Positions 31,296 to 40,300 are shown, counted from the stretch's first letter. The stretch: 64,000 nucleotides of DNA from Mycolicibacterium agri (GCF_002553505.1 NZ_PDCP01000013.1:56421-120420), one strand, 5' to 3'. Numbers and translations: made by a program. Notes: generated from the letters alone by a model not told the origin.

Positions 31296-32548
31296 CCCGC
31301 CTGACGGGCACGAGCGGCTTTGGCCAGCAACACTTCTCGCTCGCGGTCGTTGTCGGTGAGTTCGGCGGCGCGGCAGAACTCGTCGGCGGCCTCGGCGTTG
31401 CGGCCGAGCCGGGCCAACAACTCGCCCCGCACACTGGGCAGCAGGTAGGACCCGTCAAGGCCGGTCAGTTCGTCGACGATCGCCAGCCCGGCGGCAGGCC
31501 CGGACGCCATCGACACCGCCACGGCCCTGTTCAGCGCCACCACCGGCGACGGCGCGATTTGGATCAGCCCGTCATACAGCGACACGATCCGCTTCCAGTC
31601 GGTGTCGGCGGCGGTCGGCGCGGTGGCGTGGCATTCGGCCAGCGCCGCCTGCAACGCGTACGGGCCCCAGCCGGTGCCGCGCTTGTCGATGGCGTCGGCG
31701 GCGCGCTGCAGCGCGGCGACCCCGCGATTGATCTGGGCGCGGTCCCATCTGGTGCGGTCCTGGTCCTCCAGCAGGATCGGTTTCCCGTCGGCGTCGGTGC
31801 GCGCACCGAACCGTGACGACTGAAATTCCATCAGCGCCACCAGCCCGTGCACTTCGGGTTCGTCGGGCACCAGCGCGGCCAGCACCCGGCCCAGGCGCAG
31901 CGCCTCGCTGCACAACTCGTCGCGCACCCACCGCTGCCCGAACGACGCCGAATAGCCCTCGTTGTAGATCAAATAGATCACCGACAGCACCGCCGACAGC
32001 CGCTGCGGGTATTCCGAGCGGTCCGGCACCTCGAACGGCACGTCCGCGGCGGCCAGCGCCTTCTTCGCGCGGGTGATCCGCGCCGCGATCGTCGGCGTCG
32101 GCGACAGAAATGCCCTCGCGATCTCCTCGGTGGTCAGCCCGCCGACGATCCGCAGCGTCAACGCGATCTGCGCCTCCCGCGACAACACCGGGTGCGCCGC
32201 GATGAAGATCAGCCGCAGCACGTCGTCGTCGATGCGGTCGGGATCCCAAGGGGGCTCGTCGATTTGGGTTTCCAGATCGCGGGCCAGCGTCGCGTACTTG
32301 GTGTCGAGATTCTCTTGGCGACGCCAGAAGTCGATGGCCTTGCGTTTGGCGACGGTGGTCAGCCAGGCGCCGGGGTTGCGCGGCACGCCGGCGTCGGGCC
32401 ACTGCATCAGCGCGTCGACCAGCGCCTCCTGCGCCAGATCTTCGGCCAGGCCGACGTCGCCGACGGTGCGCGTCAGCGTCGCGACGATCTTGGCGGCCTC
32501 CATCCGCCACACCGCGTCGACGGTCTGGCGCATCTCGGTCGTCGGCAC
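31292..32548 (-). CDS. ECF42-type RNA polymerase sigma factor with TPR-like C-terminal extension
   Basis: 418 aa. Sigma2 region: VWRMEAAKIVATLTRTVGDVGLAEDLAQEALVDALMQWP, then sigma4 with REAQIALTLRIVGGLTTEEIARAFL and ARITRAKKAL. After it, about 220 residues of helical repeat sequence (RLSAVLSVIYLIYNEGYSAS, LVALMEFQSSRFGARTD, then several TPR-like helices to the end) match the extension of ECF42 sigma factors. No anti-sigma factor gene is adjacent, as usual for the group; these are coupled to DGPF proteins. A DGPF protein lies 2 kb away at 34616. GTG 32548 is taken; the frame continues to 32587. Confidence 0.87.
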   Translation of the reverse strand: MPTTEMRQTVDAVWRMEAAKIVATLTRTVGDVGLAEDLAQEALVDALMQWPDAGVPRNPGAWLTTVAKRKAIDFWRRQENLDTKYATLARDLETQIDEPPWDPDRIDDDVLRLIFIAAHPVLSREAQIALTLRIVGGLTTEEIARAFLSPTPTIAARITRAKKALAAADVPFEVPDRSEYPQRLSAVLSVIYLIYNEGYSASFGQRWVRDELCSEALRLGRVLAALVPDEPEVHGLVALMEFQSSRFGARTDADGKPILLEDQDRTRWDRAQINRGVAALQRAADAIDKRGTGWGPYALQAALAECHATAPTAADTDWKRIVSLYDGLIQIAPSPVVALNRAVAVSMASGPAAGLAIVDELTGLDGSYLLPSVRGELLARLGRNAEAADEFCRAAELTDNDREREVLLAKAARARQAG

Positions 32549-32612
32549 GTGCCCATTGTGCCTACGCCCGCTTTCAGCGACGGTCACCCTTCCACCGCTC
32601 GCGAGAAAAGAA

Positions 32613-34214
32613 TCAGCCGACGGCGCGGTCGGCGCCCTGCCAGAACTGCGCGCGCACGGCCTTCTTGTCCGGCTTGCCCAGCGCGGTCACCGGCAGCGAG
32701 TCGACGACGATCACCTGCTTGGGCGACTGCACCGAACCCTTGCGTTCCTTGACCGCGGCCTGAATCTCGGTCGTCAGCGTCGCGATCGCCGCGTCGTCGT
32801 TGGGGGCCTCCGGCCGCAGCACGACGACGGCCGTCACCGCCTCGCCCCACTTCTCGTCGGGTGTGCCGATGACGCACACCTGCGCGACCGAAGGATGTTC
32901 GGCGATAACGTCTTCCACCTCGCGCGGGAAGACGTTGAAGCCGCCCGTGACGATCATGTCCTTGGTGCGGTCGACGATGTACCAGAAGCCGTCCTCGTCT
33001 TCACGGGCCAGATCGCCGGTGTGCATCCACCCGTCGCGGAAGGTCTCGGCCGTCGCCTCCGGCTTGTTCCAGTACCCGCCGGCGACCAGCGGGCCGCTGA
33101 CGCAGATCTCGCCGACTTCACCTTGGGGCACCGGCTTTCCGTCCTCGCCGAGCAGCGCGGTGCGGCAGAACACGGTCGGGCGTCCGCACGAGGTGAGCCG
33201 CTTCTCGTCGTGGTCGCCCTTGGCCAGATAGGTGATCACCATCGGCGCCTCGGACTGGCCGTAGTACTGCGCGAAGATCGGGCCGAACCGGTCGATCGCC
33301 TCGCGCAGCCGCACCGGGTTCATCGCTGAGGCGCCGTAGTACACGGTCTCCAGCGACGACAGGTCGCGGGTGTGCGAGTCGGGATGGTCGAGCAGCGCAT
33401 AGATCATCGACGGCACCAGCATCGTCGCCGTGATCTTCTGCTCCTCAATGGTTTTCAGCACTTCGGCCGGATCGAACTTGGTCAGCACGAACAGCTGTCC
33501 GCCCTTGATGATGGTCGGCACGAAGAACGCTGCGCCCGCATGCGACAGCGGGGTGCACATCAAAAAGCGGGGCCGCTCGGGCCATTCCCATTCGGCGAGC
33601 TGGATCGTCGTCATCGTGGTGATCGACTGCACCGTGCCGATCACGCCTTTCGGCTTGCCCGTGGTGCCGCCGGTGTAGGCCATGCCGCCGATGTGGTCGG
33701 GCGGCAGGTCGGCGGCGACCAGCGGCCGCGGCGGATACTTTGCGGCCTCGGCGGTCAGGTCGACGCCGCCGCCCTCCAACTCCTGCGGCACCGGGCCGAT
33801 CGTCAGGATCTGCTTGAGCCCCGGCACCTTGTCCAGCAGGCCGCGGGCCCGCTCGACGAACATCGGATTCGGGTCGATGATCAGCGACGACACCCCGGCG
33901 TCGTTCAACACGTACGCGTGGTCATCCAGCGAACCGAGAGGGTGTAGTGCGGTGCGGCGATACCCCTGCGTCTGGCCCGCGCCGATGATCATCAGCACCT
34001 CGGGCCGGTTGAGCGAGAGCAGGCCGGTCGCGGTGCCGCTGCCCGCCCCGAGCGCCTCGAACGCCTGAATGTACTGGCTGATGCGGTCGGCTAGCTCGCC
34101 GCCGGTCAGCGTGGTGTCGCCGAGGAAGAGGACCGGTTTGTCCCTGTTCCGCTTCAGCGCTCCCACCGTCAGGTGGCCGGAGTGCACGGGATGGCGCAGC
34201 AGCGAGTCGCTCAT
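32613..34214 (-). CDS. fadD8: Acyl-CoA ligase FadD8
   Basis: 533 aa AMP-binding enzyme. P-loop motif YTGGTTGKPKGV, then YGQSEAPMV, the HTGDLAREDEDG motif and C-terminal KERKGSVQSPKQ with the catalytic lysine in GKPDKKAV. It activates a fatty or aromatic acid to acyl-CoA; substrate unknown. ATG 34214, normal N-terminus. Position next to menB/amidohydrolase genes equals Rv0551c. Divergent from the DUF3253 gene. Confidence 0.9.
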   Translation of the reverse strand: MSDSLLRHPVHSGHLTVGALKRNRDKPVLFLGDTTLTGGELADRISQYIQAFEALGAGSGTATGLLSLNRPEVLMIIGAGQTQGYRRTALHPLGSLDDHAYVLNDAGVSSLIIDPNPMFVERARGLLDKVPGLKQILTIGPVPQELEGGGVDLTAEAAKYPPRPLVAADLPPDHIGGMAYTGGTTGKPKGVIGTVQSITTMTTIQLAEWEWPERPRFLMCTPLSHAGAAFFVPTIIKGGQLFVLTKFDPAEVLKTIEEQKITATMLVPSMIYALLDHPDSHTRDLSSLETVYYGASAMNPVRLREAIDRFGPIFAQYYGQSEAPMVITYLAKGDHDEKRLTSCGRPTVFCRTALLGEDGKPVPQGEVGEICVSGPLVAGGYWNKPEATAETFRDGWMHTGDLAREDEDGFWYIVDRTKDMIVTGGFNVFPREVEDVIAEHPSVAQVCVIGTPDEKWGEAVTAVVVLRPEAPNDDAAIATLTTEIQAAVKERKGSVQSPKQVIVVDSLPVTALGKPDKKAVRAQFWQGADRAVG

Positions 34215-34315
34215 GCCTTCAGATTAGAACGTGTTTCAATTCGCCTAATCAAGTCCCTTGCCGAGGCGCCGTCGTGAACTGTGTGGGAAGCGGCCGCACC
34301 GGGTAGGCACGACTC

Positions 34316-34576
34316 GTGAGCACCGACACGGGCCAGCGGCTGCGCGACACGATCCTGGAGCTGTCGCGCGACCGCGGCCCGGACAAGACGATCTGCCCGT
34401 CGGATGCCGCACGGGCCGTCGACGCCGACAACTGGCGGGAGCTGATGGATGAGGCTCGCGACGCCGCCCGCGCACTGGCTCGCGAGGGCAAGGTCGTCAT
34501 CACCCAGGGCGGCGAGGCCGTCGACCCCGACGTCGAGTGGCGCGGACCCATCCGAATATCGATTTCGGCGCGCTAA
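34316..34576 (+). CDS. DUF3253 protein, C-terminus encoded by a palindromic repeat
   Basis: 86 aa. TICPSDAARAVD, WRELMDEARDAARALAREGKVVITQGG and VEWRGPIRI follow the DUF3253 pattern, resembling a small winged-helix-like domain of unknown function. GTG 34316. The last residues ISAR and the stop TAA are supplied by family A copy 3 (34561-34609), so the repeat insertion has rewritten the 3' end. Expression and function otherwise unknown. Confidence 0.75.
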   Translation: MSTDTGQRLRDTILELSRDRGPDKTICPSDAARAVDADNWRELMDEARDAARALAREGKVVITQGGEAVDPDVEWRGPIRISISAR

Positions 34577-34609
34577 CCGGCGCTGAGCGCACGGTAGCGC
34601 GCCGAAATC
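34561..34609. repeat. Family A palindromic repeat, copy 3
   Basis: GATTTCGGCGCGCTA (34561-34575) pairs with its exact complement (34595-34609). The loop contains CGGCGCTGAGCGCAC, the reverse orientation of copies 1 and 2. It lies between the convergent DUF3253 and DGPF genes and provides the DUF3253 stop codon. Confidence 0.85.
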
Positions 34610-34615
34610 ACTCGT

Positions 34616-35083
34616 TCAGCGGGCGAACTGCTCGGCCTCTGCCCGGGCTTTTGCCGCGATCTTCTCGGCGACCTCGGCCTTCCACTGGACTTCCTTCTGG
34701 ACCCACGGGTTGTCCTGCGGAAACTCCGAGGTTTCCGAGACCCGGCGCACCTCGACCTTGACGCCCTTGCCAAGGGGAATCTTCTGCGCCCACTGCTTGG
34801 CCTCTTCTTTCGACGAGACCTCGATGATCCAGAACCCGTTGAACAGCTCCTTGGCCTCGGTGTACGGGCCGTCGGTCACCACGGGCGGATCGGAGTCGAA
34901 GTCGACGACGAAGCCCTCCTCGGGACCGGTCAGACCTTCACCGGCCAGCAGGACACCGGCCTTGATTAGCTCTTCGTTGTAGCGGCCCATCGAGGCAATG
35001 ATCTCGTTGAAATCGACGTTCGCCTCCTCCATCGCGGCTTCGGCTTCGGGGGTGGACCGCATGATCATCATGTAGCGCGCCAT
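34616..35083 (-). CDS. DGPF/YCII-family protein
   Basis: 155 aa. MARYMMIMRSTPEAEAAM and the motif DGPYTEAKELFNGFWIIEV identify the DGPF branch of YCII-like proteins, which are small dimeric proteins with a ferredoxin-like fold and are typically linked to ECF42 sigma factors. An additional C-terminal helix of about 40 residues (KEVQWKAEVAEKIAAKARAE) is present. ATG 35083 is preceded by AAGGAG. In this genome the likely sigma partner is at 31292, with fadD8 and DUF3253 between. Confidence 0.87.
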   Translation of the reverse strand: MARYMMIMRSTPEAEAAMEEANVDFNEIIASMGRYNEELIKAGVLLAGEGLTGPEEGFVVDFDSDPPVVTDGPYTEAKELFNGFWIIEVSSKEEAKQWAQKIPLGKGVKVEVRRVSETSEFPQDNPWVQKEVQWKAEVAEKIAAKARAEAEQFAR

Positions 35084-35283
35084 CTCTGTCTCCTTCTTCA
35101 GTGGGGAAGGGGCCCGTCCATCGTGCCCTCGTTGACACGTCGAACGGCAGATGCCGCCAATCGACACGGACCCGAAAAAACTTTTCAGAAATTTTCCCCA
35201 AAAAGTGTGCGACCGCAGCGCCCTCGTCGCTCCTACCCGTGAGAGCAGCCCAAACCGGGACGCCACGACCTTCAGGAGAGACC

Positions 35284-36051
35284 ATGGACAGCAACTACGG
35301 CCGCCAGCACAGCTACTACGGCTACCCGCAGCCCACCTACGCGCCGGCGCCGCAGCCGCAGAACGCCGGATCCGGGATGAAGCTGGCCGCTGGCGCCCTG
35401 GGCGTGCTGGCTGTCGGCATCGTGGCGGGCGCCCTCGCCTTCGGGATGACCAAGAACTCGACCCCGGAGACGACGGCCGCGCAGTCGACGCCCTCCACCG
35501 TCGTCAACCTCCCCTCGGAGATCACCCTGCCGACGCTGGGCGATTCGACTTCGAGCGGGCCGGTGGTTGTGAACAACCCGGCGCCGGTGCGCATCACCGT
35601 TCCGGGTCAGGGCTCGGTGCAGCTGCCCGCGAGCCCGGCCCCGGCGCAGATCAACCCGGTCCCGGCCAACAATCCCGCTCCGGCCCCGAACAATCCCGGC
35701 CCGGCTGGAAACGCCGGTGGCGAGCAGAAGCAGGGTGACGGGCAGAAGCAGACCGACGCGCAGAAGCAGGCCGAGGAAGAGGCCAAGAAGCAGGCCGAGG
35801 AAGAAGCGAAGAAGCAGGCCGAGGAAGAGGCGAAGAAGCAGGCCGATGAAGAAGCCAAGAAGAAGGCCGAAGAAGAGGCCGCCAAGAAGAAGGCCGACGA
35901 AGAAAAGGCCCAACAGAAGGCACTGCTTCTGCAGCAGGCTCAGTTGCTCCGTCAGAACGCGTCGATCGCCAGTTCCTTTGGTCAGTCGCAGCAGGCGGCT
36001 CAACTCATAGCGCAGGCGCAGGCGTTGGAGGCACAAGCCGCAGCGCTGTAG
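35284..36051 (+). CDS. Single-pass membrane protein with Pro-rich region and KKQAEEEA repeats
   Basis: 255 aa. N-terminal Tyr/Pro-rich cytoplasmic tail (residues 1-30), one hydrophobic helix (about 33-54), a Pro/Asn-rich extracytoplasmic linker to about 145, then four to five near-repeats of KKQAEEEA (about 161-215) predicted to form a long alpha-helical coiled coil, and a Gln/Ala-rich tail. The architecture recalls TolA- or DivIVA-like tethers, but no homologous domain is recognised. A start at 35284 has AGGAGAGACC in front. The promoter region (35164-35200) is unusually AT-rich. Function unknown; a scaffold between membrane and envelope is possible. Confidence 0.75.
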   Translation: MDSNYGRQHSYYGYPQPTYAPAPQPQNAGSGMKLAAGALGVLAVGIVAGALAFGMTKNSTPETTAAQSTPSTVVNLPSEITLPTLGDSTSSGPVVVNNPAPVRITVPGQGSVQLPASPAPAQINPVPANNPAPAPNNPGPAGNAGGEQKQGDGQKQTDAQKQAEEEAKKQAEEEAKKQAEEEAKKQADEEAKKKAEEEAAKKKADEEKAQQKALLLQQAQLLRQNASIASSFGQSQQAAQLIAQAQALEAQAAAL

Positions 36052-36056
36052 AACCA

Positions 36057-36077
36057 GGCCCTTCACAGGTCTGGGCC
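36057..36077 (+). terminator. Hairpin after coiled-coil protein gene
   Basis: GGCCC (36057-36061) and GGGCC (36073-36077) form a GC stem just after the stop at 36051. No T-run follows, so this is a possible mycobacterial stem-only terminator. Confidence 0.3.
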
Positions 36078-36124
36078 GGGCGCGTCTTGGCCCGTCACGA
36101 CCGCCGTTCGACCAAGATGTCCTT

Positions 36125-37729
36125 GTGCCGAACGCTGACCTCGTCGTTCACGGAACAGTGCTCACCGTCGACGAGACGCGACCGACCGCGGAGGCGTTGG
36201 CCGTCGCCGACGGACGTGTGGTCGCCGTCGGCGACCGGTCCGACATCGACACCTGGATCGGGCCCAGCACCGAGGTGCACGACATCGGCGCCGGCGCTGT
36301 GATGCCCGGGCTGGTGGAAGCACACGGCCACCCGCTGATGGAGGCGATCGTTTTGTCCGACCGCATGGTCGACATCCGGCCGGTGACGCTGCGCGACGCC
36401 GACGACGTAATCACCGCGATCCGCGCGGAGGTGACCAACCGTGGCGCCGACGGCGCATATTGCAACGGCTGGGATCCGCTGCTGCAGATCGGACTTCCAG
36501 AGCCGACGCTTGCGTGGCTCGACGGCATCGCCGCCGACAGTCCGCTGGTGATCATTCACAACTCGGGCCACAAGGCGTATTTCAACTCTGCGGCCGCCGC
36601 GAGGGTGGGGCTGAACCGCGACTCGCCCGATCCGAAGGGCGCCGCTTACGGCCGTGACGCGTCGGGCGAGTTGGACGGCACCGCCGTCGAGACGGGCGCG
36701 GTGTTTCCGTTGTTGGCCGGCGCCATCGACCCCAGCGACTACCCGGCGATGCTGCTCGCCGAATGCTCGCGGCTCAACCGCGCCGGATTGACGACCTGCT
36801 CGGAGATGGCGTTCGACCCGGTCTTCCGGCCCGTGCTCGCGCAGCTACGCGACAAGCTGACGATAAGGCTTCGCACCTACGAAATGTCCACCGCGGCACT
36901 GCATACCGACGAAACCATCGACAACGGTGACGACACGGTGCGCCAGGTCGGCATCAAGATCTGGGTCGACGGCTCGCCGTGGGTGGGCAACATCGACCTG
37001 TCGTTTCCCTATCTCGACACCGAAGCCACCCGCATCATCGGTGTCGCGCCGGGCTCATGCGGACATGCCAACTACACCCGCGAGCAGCTCACCGAGATCG
37101 TCGAGGCCTACTTTCCGCTGGGCTGGCAGATGGCGTGTCATGTGCAGGGCGACAAGGGCGTCGACACCATCCTTGATGTCTACGAGGAGGCACTGCGCAA
37201 GCATCCGAGAACCGATCACCGGCTGCGGCTCGAGCATGTCGGCGCGATCACCGACGACCAACTCCGCCGCGCCGCCGAACTCGGCGTCACGTGCAGCATC
37301 TTCGTCGACCAGATCCATTACTGGGGCGACGTCATCGTCGACGGTCTGTTCGGCGCCGAGCGCGGAACCCGGTGGATGCCATGCGGATCGGCCGCCGCCA
37401 CCGGCATGCGCATCTCGCTGCACAACGACCCGCCCGTCACACCGGAGGAGCCGCTGCGCAACATCAGCGTCGCCGCCACGCGCGTTGCGCCGAGCGGTCG
37501 CGTACTCGCACCGCAGGAACGGTTGACGGTCGAGCAGGCGATCCGGGCGCAGACCATCGACGCGGCATGGCAACTGTTCGCCGACGACGTCATCGGTTCG
37601 CTCGAAGTCGGCAAGTACGCCGATTTGGTTGTGCTGTCGGGTGATCCGCGCACCATTCCACCCGAGCAGATCGCCGACCTCGAGGTGCGCGCGACGTTTC
37701 TGGCCGGCAGGAAGGTCTACGGCGACTGA
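36125..37729 (+). CDS. Amidohydrolase, YtcJ-like (Rv0552-like)
   Basis: 534 aa metal-dependent amidohydrolase family 3. The metal ligands include the HGH of EAHGHPL near residue 60, and later ACHVQGDKGV and RLEHVGAITDDQ, with the terminal NDPPVTPEEPL block. These enzymes hydrolyse varied N-formyl or imide substrates; the real one is unknown. GTG 36125 fits the N-terminus NADLVVHGTVLTVDE. The 3' end overlaps the convergent SOUL gene by 13 bp. Confidence 0.87.
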   Translation: MPNADLVVHGTVLTVDETRPTAEALAVADGRVVAVGDRSDIDTWIGPSTEVHDIGAGAVMPGLVEAHGHPLMEAIVLSDRMVDIRPVTLRDADDVITAIRAEVTNRGADGAYCNGWDPLLQIGLPEPTLAWLDGIAADSPLVIIHNSGHKAYFNSAAAARVGLNRDSPDPKGAAYGRDASGELDGTAVETGAVFPLLAGAIDPSDYPAMLLAECSRLNRAGLTTCSEMAFDPVFRPVLAQLRDKLTIRLRTYEMSTAALHTDETIDNGDDTVRQVGIKIWVDGSPWVGNIDLSFPYLDTEATRIIGVAPGSCGHANYTREQLTEIVEAYFPLGWQMACHVQGDKGVDTILDVYEEALRKHPRTDHRLRLEHVGAITDDQLRRAAELGVTCSIFVDQIHYWGDVIVDGLFGAERGTRWMPCGSAAATGMRISLHNDPPVTPEEPLRNISVAATRVAPSGRVLAPQERLTVEQAIRAQTIDAAWQLFADDVIGSLEVGKYADLVVLSGDPRTIPPEQIADLEVRATFLAGRKVYGD

Positions 37730-38346
37730 GCCTTCACCGGGACGGCGATCTCGTTGCGGCGCAGGAACGGCAGTGTCCACGGCGGATCGTAGAACCACGC
37801 GACGGGCTCACCGTCCGCCTCGATGCCATTGTCCCGCAACACAGTCAGCAACTGAGAACTCCGTGCCGTCACGGCTGTAGGGCTGCGGTCGCCACCGAAC
37901 CGCAGCACCGCGACCGTCTGTCCCGGAACCGTCACCAGCGCGACGTTCTCGTCGTCGGGTTCCGGCAGCGTGTCCATCGTCCACTTCGACGGCATGAAGA
38001 ACCGGATGGTCCACCGATCGCCGGCTGCGCGCGATTGCGCGACCGGCGTCGTCATGGCGATCTCTTCGCGGCCGGACTGCGCCACCGGCGCGGTCATCGC
38101 AATGGATTCGGCGCGGTGGTTGGCCCCGAAGATGTAGTTGGCCAGGCGGCGGAAACCGATGTTGCGGGCGCGGTCCTCGTCGGCGGTCACCGTCGTCTCC
38201 GCCGCCATCCGCGGACCGTATCGTCGCAACTCGACTCCGTCGCCCAGCGCACTACCGACGTAATGCGGCTCTTCCGTCAGGATCCGGATACCGACCAGCG
38301 ACAGCGCCGACTCCGCGATCTGGCTGGCTATCTTCGTGATTCGCAA
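37717..38346 (-). CDS. SOUL/HBP heme-binding-family protein
   Basis: 209 aa. Typical SOUL pattern: ELRRYGPRMAAETTV, RLANYIFGANHRAESIAMTAPV, IAMTTPV, FFMPSKWTMDTLPEP and PWTLPFLRRNEIAV. The family binds heme or related tetrapyrroles in eukaryotes; bacterial function unproven. The start is TTG 38346, without ATG or GTG nearby; the frame begins 8 bp after the stop of the MPTR-like gene, so co-transcription is likely. No signal peptide. Confidence 0.85.
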   Translation of the reverse strand: MRITKIASQIAESALSLVGIRILTEEPHYVGSALGDGVELRRYGPRMAAETTVTADEDRARNIGFRRLANYIFGANHRAESIAMTAPVAQSGREEIAMTTPVAQSRAAGDRWTIRFFMPSKWTMDTLPEPDDENVALVTVPGQTVAVLRFGGDRSPTAVTARSSQLLTVLRDNGIEADGEPVAWFYDPPWTLPFLRRNEIAVPVKAQSP

Positions 38347-38354
38347 GAGCGGCC

Positions 38355-39206
38355 TTAATCCTCGACGGACGTCGTGGTCGAAGCCGGCTCGTTCGTCGTC
38401 TGCGACCGGACCGGGCTGGGGTAGCGCACGCCGACGTTGGCGACGCCGATGCGATTGTCGCCGTTGTTGAACAGGCCGATGTTGCCGTTACCGGTGTTGC
38501 CGACGCCGACGTTGAAGTTGCCGGTGTTGTTCACGCCGAAATTGGCGCTGCCGCTATTGCCGGCGCCGACGTTCAGCCTGCCGTTGTTGCCTGCGCCGAC
38601 GTTGAGTGTGCCGGTGTTCCGGAGTCCGACGTTGAGCGCGCCGACGTTGTCGGCGCCGAAGTTGCGGACACCGGTGTTGTTGAATCCAACATTGAAGTCG
38701 CCGTCGTTGCCGTTACCGATGTTGGCAACAGCGCCGTTGGTGAGGTCGTCGGCGTCGACGTTGTTGAAGCCGATGTTAAAGCTGCCTTCGTTGTCACCGC
38801 CGATATTGAAGTTGCCCTCGTTGGTGGTGCCGATGTTGAAGTCGCCGTCGTTGTTCACGCCGATGTTGAAGTTCCCTTCGTTGCCCGCGCCGAGGTTCGG
38901 CGTGCCGATCAGCAGGCTGAGCTGGACGCCGGGCGGGACGAACGGTGTGGGCGGAAGCTCCTCGCGCACGCCGACCACCGGGGCGATCGCAGCGTCTGCG
39001 CCTGCCGCAATGGCGCGGCCGACCGCGGGCAGCGCGCGTGCGCCCAGATCGGGCGCGGGCAGCGGCAGGACGGCGGCGCCCAGTGAGACGTCGGTCGCGG
39101 CCGGCGCCTGCATCGGGGCCGGTGGTGCGACGGAACCTGCGACGACAATTCCGGCGCCCACGGCGGCGACACCCGCGACGAGCCAAGAACGAAGGGAAAT
39201 ATGCAT
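38355..39206 (-). CDS. Exported protein with MPTR-like pentapeptide (NxGxx) repeats, no PPE domain
   Basis: 283 aa. Signal-type N-terminus (SLRSWLVAGVAAVGAGIVVAG), then an Ala/Pro-rich stretch to about residue 95. Then comes a long run of repeats GNEGNFNIG, NNTGNFNVG, NNGRLNVG (about 100-260), each based on the NxGxx pentapeptide seen in MPTR proteins of the PPE family. Here the PPE N-terminal domain is absent. Such repeats can form a right-handed beta-helix. The tail is PVRSQTTNEPASTTTSVED. ATG 39206 follows GAGG. A surface or envelope protein is likely; no enzyme motif. Confidence 0.78.
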   Translation of the reverse strand: MHISLRSWLVAGVAAVGAGIVVAGSVAPPAPMQAPAATDVSLGAAVLPLPAPDLGARALPAVGRAIAAGADAAIAPVVGVREELPPTPFVPPGVQLSLLIGTPNLGAGNEGNFNIGVNNDGDFNIGTTNEGNFNIGGDNEGSFNIGFNNVDADDLTNGAVANIGNGNDGDFNVGFNNTGVRNFGADNVGALNVGLRNTGTLNVGAGNNGRLNVGAGNSGSANFGVNNTGNFNVGVGNTGNGNIGLFNNGDNRIGVANVGVRYPSPVRSQTTNEPASTTTSVED

Positions 39207-39316
39207 GGGACACCTCACGGCTTGAAGTAGTTAAGTAGCGGGAGGTTGCCCGTACACGAGAGTTCCTAACCCACCAATTTTCGGCCGTTCTCGGATGCCC
39301 TCGGCGGTGGTGGATC

Positions 39317-40300
39317 ATGGACGCCGTGCCGTCCATCGGAGACATCGTCGACCGCCTTCACGTCGTCGCCTTGCCGATGCGAGTGAAGTTCCGTGGCATC
39401 ACCGTGCGCGAGCTCGCGCTCATCGAGGGTCCCGCGGGTTGGGGTGAGTTCGGCGCCTTCCCCGAATACGAGCCCGCGGAAGCGGCGGCGTGGTTGGCGG
39501 CGGGGATCGAGGCGGCGTACACAACGCCACCGCCGACCCGGCGCGACCGCATCCCCATCAACGCGACCGTGCCCGCGGTCGACGCAGCGCAGGTGCCCGA
39601 GGTGCTCGCGCGTTTTCCGGGGGCCCGCACAGCCAAGGTCAAGGTCGCCGAGCCGGGCCAGACCCTCGCCGACGACGTGGCCCGCGTCAACGCGGTCCGC
39701 GAACACGTGCCCACCGTGCGCGTCGACGCCAACGCAGGCTGGAGCGTAGATGAGGCCGAGCAGGCGGCCCGTGCGCTGACCGCCGACGGCCCACTGGAAT
39801 ACCTCGAGCAACCCTGCGCGACGGTGCCCGAGCTGGCCGAGCTTCGCCGGCGAATCGACGTGCCCATCGCCGCCGACGAGAGCATCCGCAAGGCCGACGA
39901 CCCGCTGCACGTGGTGCGGTCGAAGGCCGCCGACATCGCCGTGCTGAAGGTCGCACCGCTCGGCGGGGTCGCCAAGCTGTTGAGCATCGCCGCGCAGATC
40001 GACGTGCCCGTGGTGGTGTCCAGCGCGCTGGATTCGGCGGTCGGCATCGGGCGGGGCCTGCTGGCCGCGGCTGCGCTGCCCGAGCTGCGGCATGCCTGCG
40101 GGTTGGGCACCGGCGGCCTGTTCGTCGAGGACGTCGCCGAACCGGTGACGCCCGTGGACGGTCACCTGCCCGTCGTCGCCGTCACTCCGGACCGGGACCG
40201 GCTCGCGGCGCTGTCGGCCTCGGCTGAGCGTCGCCAGTGGTGGATCGAGCGCGTCAAGGCCTGCTACGCGTCAGGCCATGCAGATCTCGTGGCCGAGTAG
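39317..40300 (+). CDS. menC: o-succinylbenzoate synthase MenC
   Basis: 327 aa enolase-superfamily enzyme dehydrating SHCHC to o-succinylbenzoate in menaquinone synthesis. Catalytic and metal motifs are AKVKVAEPG (KxK), RVDANAGW (metal Asp), EYLEQPCAT (Glu), ADESIRKADD (Asp), and VLKVAPLGG (second Lys). ATG 39317 with family-typical start. It is next to the amidohydrolase gene in conserved order. Its 3' end overlaps the convergent small membrane-protein gene by 30 bp. Confidence 0.95.
   Translation: MDAVPSIGDIVDRLHVVALPMRVKFRGITVRELALIEGPAGWGEFGAFPEYEPAEAAAWLAAGIEAAYTTPPPTRRDRIPINATVPAVDAAQVPEVLARFPGARTAKVKVAEPGQTLADDVARVNAVREHVPTVRVDANAGWSVDEAEQAARALTADGPLEYLEQPCATVPELAELRRRIDVPIAADESIRKADDPLHVVRSKAADIAVLKVAPLGGVAKLLSIAAQIDVPVVVSSALDSAVGIGRGLLAAAALPELRHACGLGTGGLFVEDVAEPVTPVDGHLPVVAVTPDRDRLAALSASAERRQWWIERVKACYASGHADLVAE

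Noticed and set aside
38437..38900. Possible CRISPR-like array at 38437-38900
   Set aside because: The periodic sequence is the translated pentapeptide repeat of the exported protein; there are no uniform spacers.
38355..39206. Calling the repeat protein a PPE family member
   Set aside because: No PPE (or PE) N-terminal helical domain is present; only the repeat type resembles MPTR proteins.
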